DNA of 64,000 nucleotides from Spirosoma aureum (lineage in GTDB: Bacteria > Bacteroidota > Bacteroidia > Cytophagales > Spirosomataceae), in the NCBI RefSeq assembly GCF_011604685.1, contig NZ_CP050063.1, positions 3,618,501 through 3,682,500 on the forward strand. The letters run 5' to 3'. Position numbers and translations under genes: made by a program. How positions within the stretch are numbered: the first letter of the stretch is position 1; every line of letters begins with the position of its first letter. Shown one piece after another: positions 28,370 to 35,599 of the stretch. Below the pieces are notes generated by a model. The model was given only the letters and a program-made list of their open reading frames with translations. It had not been told where the DNA came from and did not search any database.

Positions 28370-28729
28370 ATGATCGATAAATTAGGTTTTCCCAGTATTC
28401 TGGCTAACCGTTGGCCCCATTGCCATCAGGAACGATTCTTTGTCGTAGTCTCCGCTTTTAACCTACCCAAATTCGATCAAATGCACGCCCCCTGTGCCGT
28501 TTGTGGACTAAACTTTGAATCCGAGACCGGATTCTATACGGGTTCGCTCTATGTTAGTTATGCCCTCTTCGTAGCCTGGACACTGACCAACTTTGGGCTA
28601 TTTGCCCTTTTCCTGGGTATCGATGTACTATCGTTCCTGTGGCCACTCATTGGAAGCAATGCAGTTTTGACGCCCTATTTTTTTAGGCTGGCCTGCCGGA
28701 TCTGGTTCCGGATTTTTATGTCTACCTGA
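28370..28729 (+). CDS. DUF983 family small membrane protein
   Basis: Protein of 119 residues. The first half is a zinc-ribbon-like region. The second cysteine pair is intact (MHAPCAVCGLNFESETGFYTGSLYVSYALFVAW), whereas the first pair is reduced to one cysteine (RWPHCHQERFF). Two hydrophobic segments follow (ALFVAWTLTNFGLFALFLGI and LSFLWPLIGSNAVLTPYFF). This is the usual DUF983 architecture; function is not established. It is followed by a 37-residue membrane protein and by the dab operon, and shares a promoter/operator pattern with that operon, so a role in inorganic carbon handling is possible (inference). Confidence 0.8.
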   Translation: MIDKLGFPSILANRWPHCHQERFFVVVSAFNLPKFDQMHAPCAVCGLNFESETGFYTGSLYVSYALFVAWTLTNFGLFALFLGIDVLSFLWPLIGSNAVLTPYFFRLACRIWFRIFMST

Positions 28730-28788
28730 TCGCTTATTTCCTTCTTTTTATTTTATAGACTATTCAATTAGTTTAAATACAAACACAT

Positions 28789-28902
28789 ATGAAAAGACTT
28801 CAAAAGTTTTACACCGATTACAAACCGTATATTTTCTCGGATGGCTGGTATTATATTCTGGTGGTGCTGTTCATCCTTTTTCTGTTTATTTTTTTCTCGT
28901 GA
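28789..28902 (+). CDS. 37-residue single-pass membrane protein
   Basis: ATG at 28789, stop TGA at 28900-28902. The polar N-terminus MKRLQKFYTDYKPYIFSDG is followed by one strongly hydrophobic helix (WYYILVVLFILFLFIFFS) that runs to the end. It lies 59 nt after the DUF983 stop and before the ArsR promoter, so it is likely cotranscribed with DUF983. Such tiny proteins often join larger membrane complexes; a link to DabB is possible but unproven. No family is recognised. Confidence 0.55.
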   Translation: MKRLQKFYTDYKPYIFSDGWYYILVVLFILFLFIFFS

Positions 28903-29019
28903 GCTAAACCTATTATCAACCCAACCCGGCGCTATCATAAGCCGTTGGCGATCAGAATATAATTAGTTAAGACATTGGGTGATCGGCAGGAATTAGCTAC
29001 CGATAAGAGTAGCCCCTTA

Positions 29020-29061
29020 TTGCGGAGTTAATTTTCTTCGTACATTTGAATATTATAATAT
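29020..29061 (+). promoter_or_regulatory. Promoter and palindromic operator of the arsR-dab operon
   Basis: TTG at 29020-29022, 18 nt spacer and TACATTTG at 29041-29048 match the Bacteroidota promoter consensus. The 12-bp perfect palindrome ATATTATAATAT at 29050-29061 lies at the expected transcription start, where an ArsR-family repressor would block polymerase. The ArsR start codon is 14 nt further on. Confidence 0.65.
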
Positions 29062-29074
29062 ATTAATTTAGCAC

Positions 29075-29407
29075 ATGGATAGTCCACTTCACCGCTATAA
29101 AGCAGCGTTTTTTAAAACCTTGGGGCACCCCCTCCGATTGGCTATCCTGGATGCTCTGCGGGCCGGCCCTCTGTCGGTTACCGAGTTACAAACGGCCACC
29201 AGTGCGGATCAATCCATGCTTTCCCAGCAGTTGTCCCGGCTCCGAACCATGCATTTCGTCACTACTCGCCGGGAAGGAACCACCGTGTTCTATCAGGTAC
29301 AGGATCAGGATATCTATCAGTTCCTGGATCTGGCTCGCCAGATCTATGGGCGTCAGTTAAAGCGCTCCGAAGACATTTTGACTGAGTTGAACCAGGCTAG
29401 TTCCTGA
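29075..29407 (+). CDS. ArsR-family winged-helix regulator of the dab operon
   Basis: Protein of 110 residues with the ArsR fold: AFFKTLGHPLRLAILDALRAGPLSVTEL, the recognition helix region SADQSMLSQQLSRLRTMHFV and the wing TTRREGTTVFYQVQD. It contains no cysteine, so it cannot use the classic thiol metal site and must sense something else, perhaps a carbon or redox signal. It starts the operon with dabA and dabB (45 bp gap). A palindrome at its promoter suggests autoregulation, and a related dyad before the DUF983 gene suggests a small regulon. Confidence 0.9.
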   Translation: MDSPLHRYKAAFFKTLGHPLRLAILDALRAGPLSVTELQTATSADQSMLSQQLSRLRTMHFVTTRREGTTVFYQVQDQDIYQFLDLARQIYGRQLKRSEDILTELNQASS

Positions 29408-29452
29408 TGCACAGTCGTACGATTTACCCGGTTTTTCCAGGGTATTGAGCCT

Positions 29453-31996
29453 ATGAATGGACACGCTATTTTCTCCAAAAATCAACCGCCAATTCCGGGT
29501 AGAACATCTCATTCGTTGTTTTCTGAACAAACCGTTCTACACGAGTTAAAGCACTACCTGCCGACGCAGGCACCGCTGAAGGATTTTGTCCACCATAATC
29601 CCTTACATGGCTTTCAGCATCGGCCCTTTGAGCAGGCCATCCAGCAGGCGGCTGAATTAGCAGGCTATCGCGTCTTATTTTCTCTGAAGGAATTTCGAGC
29701 CTTGTATGCCAATGGCCGGATTTCGGAGCCCCTGCTGGAAGCCGTCATACTGGAACGAAAAGGGGTTCACCAACAGGCTATCTGGACCATTAACCTGCTC
29801 CGAAAAACGTATCCAGCCCTTCCTACCCCTCGAATTGGGCGGTTACGGGAAGGCTGGAAGGCGTACTACCAACTTGATCTGGATGCACTGGTGCATCCAA
29901 TCCTGTTTCGACTCCTGTGCAGTTTTCTCGATCAGGGAATTGCGGTGTCAGCCTTCCCGTATCGGCATCTGGATTTTCTTTCGGCTATCCGGGCCATGGA
30001 GCAAAGTAGTCTGGTCAGCCTGTTCCGGTCAAAACGCGTTCGGCGTCTGGTTCGGTCGACTACCTGCACCATCCCTGATTTAATGGCCATACTGGTTGGC
30101 CAGGAGTCTCTCTATAAGCAATACCTGTTTGATCAACAGTTTGCCCACCCGGGCTGGTCAGGCATGGTGTCGGTCATTGAAGATCAGCCCCAATCAGTAC
30201 TCGATCATCGGCGCATTTCCCTACAGGCAGTTATTATGCTGGAACTGCTGTTGGAAATCGATGCACTGGATACGCAATTCGGCCAGCACTGGAAACCGTT
30301 AAGCCATCATTACCCTGACCAACCCCTCGACTTGTTCGCCTCTTCAGTCTCTACCGAGCAGTGGGAGGTCCTTTGCCTTTGGCAACAGGCCTACGAGTGG
30401 AGTTATTACGATCAGGTATTGGCTGGGATACAATTGGGGCCGGTCGAACCCGTAGTTCCGCCCAGAAGTTTCCAGGGGATTTTCTGCCTGGATGACCGGG
30501 AGTGTTCCCTCCGACGCTACCTGGAAACCCTGGATACCAACTGTCAAACCTTCGGGACGCCGGGATTCTTCAACGTTGAGTTTTTCTTTCAACCCCAGGG
30601 TGCAACCGCCTACACGAAACTTTGCCCCCCTCCCTTTTCCCCCCGTTACCTGATTAAAGAACGAAACGGGGCCAGGAACTGGCGAAAAAGCATTCACTTT
30701 TCCAAGTCCTCCCAAACCTTACTACGGGGAGTTGTCATTAGTCAGACCCTGGGATTCTGGTCAGCACTACGGCTTTTGCTGACGGTATTTCGACCGACGA
30801 TGCGTCCAGAGATGGCCTCCTCCTACCAGCATATGCAGCAAGCATCCCACCTGACGGTGGAGCAAACAAGCCTGCAAAAGGAAAATGGCTTACAGGTAGG
30901 ATTTAACATCGACGAAATGGCCGAGCGGGTCGAAGGGTTATTAACCAGCATTGGCCTGGTAAAGGAGTTTGCCCCGATTGTGTACGTGATTGGACACGGC
31001 GCCAGCAGTGTGAACAATCCGTATTATGCCGCTTATGATTGTGGGGCCTGTTCGGGACGTCCCGGATCGGTCAATGCCCGGGTTGTCTGCCTGATGGCCA
31101 ATGACCGGCGTGTACGCGACCGATTACGGGACAAAGGCATAACGATTCCCGATGAAACACAGTTTTCAAGTGGGCTTCACGACACCACCCGCGATGATAT
31201 TTGCTTTTATGACGAAGCGTTGCTATCGCCCGTCAATCAACGGCTCCATCAGCAGCATATAACCTTATTCAGGCAGGCACTGGATCAAAATGCGAAAGAG
31301 CGATCCCGACGTTTTGAATCCATAGACAGTCGGTTGAGCGCAGCCGCGATTCATGCTAACATTCGTCGGCGATCGGTATCCCTGTTTGAGCCTCGGCCCG
31401 AACTCAATCATGCCACAAATGCCGTTTGTTTGATTGGTCAGCGCAGTTTGTCGAGACATTTGTTTTTAGACCGCCGATCCTTTCTGAATTCCTACGATTA
31501 TCGGGTTGATCCAAAGGGGCAGGCCTTAGCCCGTATTGTGCAGGCAGCCGTGCCAGTTTGCGGAGGCATTAATCTGGAGTATTTCTTTTCCCGGGTCGAT
31601 ACCCAGAAACTGGGAGCCGGTAGTAAGCTCCCTCATAACGTGATGGGCCTAATTGGCGTAGCCAATGGCTTTGATGGCGACTTACGGCCCGGTTTGCCCA
31701 CCCAAATGACGGAAGTACACGACCCGGTTCGGCTGCTGATGGTTATTGAACAACTACCCGATGTGGTCCTGAAGGCGATCCAACAATCGCCACTAACCTA
31801 CGAATGGTTCCTCAATGACTGGATCCATCTGGTTGTTGTTCATCCGCGCACACGGGCACTTAGTCGGTTTACATCGGGCCGGTTCGAGGCCTATAAACCC
31901 CGTCAGAAACAGGTGGAGACGATATCCGATTTACCCTCGTTGATTGCCTCCGACCAGACCAATTTCCCGGTCTATCGGCTCGCTGAAAACTCCTGA
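29453..31996 (+). CDS. dabA: DabA, inorganic carbon accumulation subunit (DUF2309)
   Basis: Protein of 847 residues of the DUF2309/DabA family, the large cytoplasmic subunit of the DAB energy-coupled CO2/bicarbonate uptake complex. It has a beta-carbonic-anhydrase-like zinc site. The expected ligands are visible as Cys345 and Asp347 in FCLDDRECS, and His515 and Cys530 in VIGHGASSVNNPYYAAYDCG; spacing agrees with that known for the Halothiobacillus protein (15 residues between His and the last Cys). The N-terminal FVHHNPLHGFQ motif is also typical. dabB follows after 4 nt. In a heterotroph the complex probably supplies bicarbonate for anaplerotic reactions at low CO2. Confidence 0.95.
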   Translation: MNGHAIFSKNQPPIPGRTSHSLFSEQTVLHELKHYLPTQAPLKDFVHHNPLHGFQHRPFEQAIQQAAELAGYRVLFSLKEFRALYANGRISEPLLEAVILERKGVHQQAIWTINLLRKTYPALPTPRIGRLREGWKAYYQLDLDALVHPILFRLLCSFLDQGIAVSAFPYRHLDFLSAIRAMEQSSLVSLFRSKRVRRLVRSTTCTIPDLMAILVGQESLYKQYLFDQQFAHPGWSGMVSVIEDQPQSVLDHRRISLQAVIMLELLLEIDALDTQFGQHWKPLSHHYPDQPLDLFASSVSTEQWEVLCLWQQAYEWSYYDQVLAGIQLGPVEPVVPPRSFQGIFCLDDRECSLRRYLETLDTNCQTFGTPGFFNVEFFFQPQGATAYTKLCPPPFSPRYLIKERNGARNWRKSIHFSKSSQTLLRGVVISQTLGFWSALRLLLTVFRPTMRPEMASSYQHMQQASHLTVEQTSLQKENGLQVGFNIDEMAERVEGLLTSIGLVKEFAPIVYVIGHGASSVNNPYYAAYDCGACSGRPGSVNARVVCLMANDRRVRDRLRDKGITIPDETQFSSGLHDTTRDDICFYDEALLSPVNQRLHQQHITLFRQALDQNAKERSRRFESIDSRLSAAAIHANIRRRSVSLFEPRPELNHATNAVCLIGQRSLSRHLFLDRRSFLNSYDYRVDPKGQALARIVQAAVPVCGGINLEYFFSRVDTQKLGAGSKLPHNVMGLIGVANGFDGDLRPGLPTQMTEVHDPVRLLMVIEQLPDVVLKAIQQSPLTYEWFLNDWIHLVVVHPRTRALSRFTSGRFEAYKPRQKQVETISDLPSLIASDQTNFPVYRLAENS

Positions 31997-32000
31997 ATCG

Positions 32001-33869
32001 ATGGAACAACTACTGCCCCTTTTCGTGCTCATTCCGCTGGTCGGCCTCTTGGTAGGAGTCTGGCTATCCCCTTCGAATGAGTCTGCTATTGCGTGGACGG
32101 CCATCACTACCATTGGTCTTCATCTACTCGTTGTCGTAGCGTTTGTGGGGTATTGGGTGTTTCGAGGCTACCCACCGCTCACCCTAGCCAGCCTCGAACT
32201 GGTTGCAACGAACGACTACCGCTTCGTGCTGGATTTTTATTTCGATAGGCTTACGGCGGTCTACCTGCTGGTTGGGGCATCCCTAGTTCTGCTGGTGGTG
32301 CTATATAGCCGGTATTATCTCCATCGCGAGCGTGGGTACAAGCGTTTCTTTTTTACCACGCTTTTCTTTTATGGGGGCTATGTCCTGATTGTAGTGGCCG
32401 GAAATCTGGAAACGATGTTTACGGGTTGGGAAGTGATTGGTCTTTCATCGTTTCTGCTGATTGCCTTTTACCGGGGTCGTTACTTACCCGTCAACAATGC
32501 GCTAAAAGTATTTTCTATTTACCGTATTGCCGATATGGGCCTATTGCTGGCCATGTGGATGAGCCACCATCTATGGCACGAAAACATCACCTTTGCGGGG
32601 CTGAACCAGTACGCAGGGGTGCATGCCCCGCTTCAGACCCATAGCTGGATGGGGGTGTTCATCTCACTGATGATCCTGTTTTCGGCCCTCACCAAGTCGG
32701 CTCAGTTACCTTTTTCGGCCTGGTTGCCCAGAGCCATGGAAGGTCCAACCCCATCGAGCGCTATCTTTTACGGATCGCTGTCGGTGCATATCGGCGTTTT
32801 CCTGCTGCTGCGAACGGCGCCGTTGTGGGAGCAGCAAGTATCTATTCGAATTCTAATGGGGGGAATTGGTTTATTGACCAGCCTGATCGCCAGTGGAATT
32901 GCCCGCGTCCAGGCTTCGGTTAAGAGTCAGATTGCGTATGCCTCCATTGCGCAGATTGGGATTATGTTCCTGGAAATAGCGCTGGGCTTTCCTACGCTTG
33001 CCCTGGTTCATTTTGCTGGGCATGCGTTTTTGAGAACCTATCAACTGCTGCTATCGCCTTCCATCGTCAGTTATTTGATCCGGGAACAATTTTACACGTT
33101 TACCCCTGTTCAGTCAGTTTCCACCAGCCTGTGGCCAACGCGCCTGCGGGATACCTGGTATGTCCTGAACCTGACGGAATGGAATCTGGATACACTGATG
33201 TATCGACTACCGCAACGACTCGTTCAAGGGTTGGGGCAGCGACTTTCGTTCGTATCGCCAAACTGGGCTCTGGGCCTGGGCATTCCGGTCTATGGCATTG
33301 GTCTACTGGGGGCTTACCATCAGGAGAGTTTATCGCCCCAATTGAGGCACTATCTATCGATCATGTTTGCGCTGATTGGGCTTCTGTTCGTCGTGTGTTC
33401 CTTCACTAAGCGTAAACATCTATGGCTGAGTTGGTTATTGATGGTAATGAATCCTTTCTGGATTGCCCTGGCTATTGCCTATAACGAAGCGGTTGCGGTT
33501 GGTCAGGTGCATCTGTATCTGAGTGGGATTGTGGTGGCGGGGCTGGGGGGATATGCCTGTCTGCAGGGGCTCAATTCACGAGAAGGCGATTTACAACCTG
33601 ATCCATATGCCGGTTATGCGTATCCTTACCCTAGACTAGCGTTCGGCTTTTTACTGTGTTGCCTAGGCGTGACCGGTTTTCCCATTACCCCAACCTTTAT
33701 TGGGGAAGATTTACTGTTTAGCCATATTCATCCCCACCAGGCAGTACTGGCTTTCTTGGTTGCACTCAGCTTTATGCTGAACGGGCTTTCGACCATTCGA
33801 CTGTACACCCGGATTTTCCTGGGCCCCTGGCCTGATACACCGTATGGTACCGCAAACCGATCTTCTTAA
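32001..33869 (+). CDS. dabB: DabB, NuoL-like membrane subunit of the inorganic carbon pump
   Basis: Start set at ATG 32001 (MEQLLPLFVLIPLVGLLVG), 4 nt after the dabA stop; an upstream ATG at 31944 would overlap dabA and add a polar tail. The 622-residue protein is related to proton-pumping complex I subunits: GWEVIGLSSFLLIAFYRGR, LFSALTKSAQLPFSAWLPRAMEGPTPSSA and SQIAYASIAQIGIMFLEIALG carry the conserved Glu and Lys residues of the antiporter-like family. DabB likely lets cations flow inward to drive CO2 hydration by DabA. Confidence 0.94.
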   Translation: MEQLLPLFVLIPLVGLLVGVWLSPSNESAIAWTAITTIGLHLLVVVAFVGYWVFRGYPPLTLASLELVATNDYRFVLDFYFDRLTAVYLLVGASLVLLVVLYSRYYLHRERGYKRFFFTTLFFYGGYVLIVVAGNLETMFTGWEVIGLSSFLLIAFYRGRYLPVNNALKVFSIYRIADMGLLLAMWMSHHLWHENITFAGLNQYAGVHAPLQTHSWMGVFISLMILFSALTKSAQLPFSAWLPRAMEGPTPSSAIFYGSLSVHIGVFLLLRTAPLWEQQVSIRILMGGIGLLTSLIASGIARVQASVKSQIAYASIAQIGIMFLEIALGFPTLALVHFAGHAFLRTYQLLLSPSIVSYLIREQFYTFTPVQSVSTSLWPTRLRDTWYVLNLTEWNLDTLMYRLPQRLVQGLGQRLSFVSPNWALGLGIPVYGIGLLGAYHQESLSPQLRHYLSIMFALIGLLFVVCSFTKRKHLWLSWLLMVMNPFWIALAIAYNEAVAVGQVHLYLSGIVVAGLGGYACLQGLNSREGDLQPDPYAGYAYPYPRLAFGFLLCCLGVTGFPITPTFIGEDLLFSHIHPHQAVLAFLVALSFMLNGLSTIRLYTRIFLGPWPDTPYGTANRSS

Positions 33870-33925
33870 CCAATATGCACGTTAGTGGCACTCTTCTGAA
33901 CAACGGGAAGCTCTCCAATTTCGCT

Positions 33926-34171
33926 ATGGAAAACACCTATCAACGACTTACTCACCTGGTTTTAGCCCAGGGCATTGTCCGTCCCTCAGCCCTGCAACCC
34001 ACGGCTGATCTGCGAAAGGATTTAGCGTATCGGTTGTCCGATATTGTTGAACTAGCCCGTTTGACCGAGCGGGAACTTAAGGTATCCATCCCCCCGGAGG
34101 ATTACAGTAGGTTTACGACACTTGGTGAATCGGCCCGCTACCTGATGGAACGGCTTCAAGCAGCTTACTAA
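33926..34171 (+). CDS. Acyl-carrier-like protein lacking the phosphopantetheine serine
   Basis: Small helical protein of 81 residues from the ATG at 33926; an in-frame ATG at 33875, only 5 nt after dabB, would add 17 residues. The pattern DLAYRLSDIVEL followed by ELKVSIPPEDYSRFTTLGESARYLMERL aligns with carrier proteins (DLGADSLDTVEL ... VSIPDED ... TVGDA). At the attachment motif, where carriers have Asp-Ser-Leu, this protein has Arg-Leu-Ser, so the serine is moved by one place and the carrier function is probably lost. It is the last gene of the dab operon. A structural or docking role with DabA/DabB is possible. Family assignment is moderate. Confidence 0.6.
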   Translation: MENTYQRLTHLVLAQGIVRPSALQPTADLRKDLAYRLSDIVELARLTERELKVSIPPEDYSRFTTLGESARYLMERLQAAY

Positions 34172-34568
34172 CCGCTCTGCTATAGACATTATCACGAAAT
34201 CGTCCAGCTTTTCCAACTTCCCGTGAGCGATCCATTTTTCTAACTTAATTTTTTTGCCTTATGAGTCATCCCTGGAGATTTCAATGAAACTGACCACGCC
34301 ACGGTGGCCTTCTGATTCCGAAGTCGGCTGACTAGCTGTTTCGCATCAAACTGACCACCGCCGGGCGACCCCGCTTAAGTCCCTTTCCATTGCACCGGCC
34401 CGCGACGGCGTACCGTTCGCAGTGGCGCACCACCCCGGCATAGAGTTAGTAGTAAATTAAATAAGAACCATCAGTGGTCAAAATGCTACAAAATCCACTG
34501 GGCTATGCTTCTGAAATCTCCACATTATCTAAGTACTTTGTTCACAAACATACGAGCGTTTGTAGTGA
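34172..34568. other. Gene-free stretch packed with GC-rich blocks
   Basis: No intact gene. Between 34294 and 34439 four GC-rich blocks interrupt ordinary sequence: 34294-34309, 34356-34373, 34392-34408 and 34422-34439. The first, read on the minus strand, differs by one base from part of the insert at 60983-60996. The intervening repeat ACTGACCAC occurs twice (34289 and 34350). This may be a decayed insertion sequence. TTTGTTCACA at 34537-34546 recurs near 35471-35510. Confidence 0.45.
34294..34439. repeat. Cluster of four GC-rich blocks resembling the IS3 micro-insertions
   Basis: Blocks CCACGCCACGGTGGCC, CACCGCCGGGCGACCCCG, GCACCGGCCCGCGACGG and GTGGCGCACCACCCCGGC lie within 146 nt of otherwise moderate GC content. 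Lengths and composition match the inserts at 57-61 kb, but with no gene here the exact borders cannot be set. Confidence 0.45.
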
Positions 34569-34821
34569 TCCACGACAATTTTACAAACGTACGACGTTGG
34601 TCATTCGGTTGTAAAGCGTATCCTGAATGAACACCGGGGCGGCAGCTCTAAGATGTGCGTACGTCTGTCAGAAGCCTTTTGCACTAGTTCCGAGTTTTGG
34701 TTGAACGTGCAACGCAACTATGATCTTTGGTATGCAGAGAGAACTGTCGAGTTTAAAACGGTGCAGCATTTTGGCCGTTGCCAACTAGTGGCATGCAGCC
34801 CGCTTAACCTTAAAAAGTACT
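34569..34821 (+). pseudogene. HigA-type antitoxin remnant
   Basis: No start codon, but the frame reads through the end of a HigA/VapI-like antitoxin: VKRILNEHRGGSSKMCVRLSEAFCTSSEFWLNVQRNYDLWYAERTV, ending at TGA 34819-34821. The xxRILN..R..S..M.VRLSEAF.TS.EFWLN.Q..YDLW pattern is the recognition helix and following helices of HigA. The first helix region is lost and no toxin gene remains. An addiction module once stood here, between the dab operon and the arsenic genes. Confidence 0.65.
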
Positions 34822-34833
34822 GAAATAAATTTT

Positions 34834-35295
34834 CTAGAACATTACCTTAAATTTCCCATCGGTTATCTTTACACTCCTCCCATTTCCTTTCAGGTTCATC
34901 ATGAACGTACCGACTGCATACTCAGCAGTAACTTCGGTAAATGTAATGGAGCCCACCTCTGCCGCACCCAGATCAGCCTCATATATAATAGAGTTCTGTT
35001 CAATAATATCTCCACCACGAATCTTCTTGGTTTCTGGTTTGCCATTCATCACCCCGGTTATATTAAGCCGAATCTGTCGATAAGTGCTACCTGTACCGTT
35101 ATCGCCTGAAACTTTTGTTTCGTTCACACCGGTGCCGGGACCAATAAGTGCAGACCTGGTCAACGTGAATTTCTGGCCGTCCAGAGTATATTCAACGAAG
35201 TAATCACTGGTATATGGCGTAGGCATTGTCGTATCGCTCTTTTTGCAGCCAGCAAACAGCAAGCCTACCAGTAGGAGCAGGTAAATAGATTTCAT
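34834..35295 (-). CDS. Small lipoprotein of unknown function
   Basis: Start at ATG 35295, giving a lipoprotein signal MKSIYLLLLVGLLFAGCKK (Cys17); the longer open frame to 35508 has no signal and is rejected. The mature part of about 137 residues looks like a beta-sandwich (FVEYTLDGQKFTLTRSAL, SITFTEVTAEYAVGTFMMNLKG, SVKITDGKFKVMF), similar in style to small Bacteroidota surface lipoproteins that often occur with calycin-like folds. No family recognised. An inverted repeat at 35471-35510 may control it. Confidence 0.75.
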   Translation of the reverse strand: MKSIYLLLLVGLLFAGCKKSDTTMPTPYTSDYFVEYTLDGQKFTLTRSALIGPGTGVNETKVSGDNGTGSTYRQIRLNITGVMNGKPETKKIRGGDIIEQNSIIYEADLGAAEVGSITFTEVTAEYAVGTFMMNLKGNGRSVKITDGKFKVMF

Positions 35296-35470
35296 GTGGT
35301 AATTATGATTTGATTTACCCGCATATATACCATCTAAAATGCATATGTAACATCTATTTATGCGACTTAATTGAACATAGCCGTTTTTACTCGGAAACGA
35401 GTAGAAAGTGGCTAGTGGAGTTTGGAAATAAAAGAGCTCCAATCGGGTGGAGGAGCGTATATTTAACCTA

Positions 35471-35510
35471 TTTTGTTCACAAGCAAACGACCGTATGCCT
35501 GTGAACAAAA
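35471..35510. promoter_or_regulatory. 11-bp perfect inverted repeat TTTTGTTCACA
   Basis: TTTTGTTCACA at 35471-35481 and its exact inverse at 35500-35510, spacer 18 nt. The core TTTGTTCACA also occurs at 34537-34546, on the other side of the lipoprotein gene. Possible operator or a border of a decayed element. Confidence 0.4.
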
Positions 35511-35599
35511 CCAGTAAACAATGCTCATTGGTGTTAAACTATAAAGGCTCGTTTATGTAGGATCGAGACCGCTATTTCTTCCATTCAGCTTTGGCGGCT

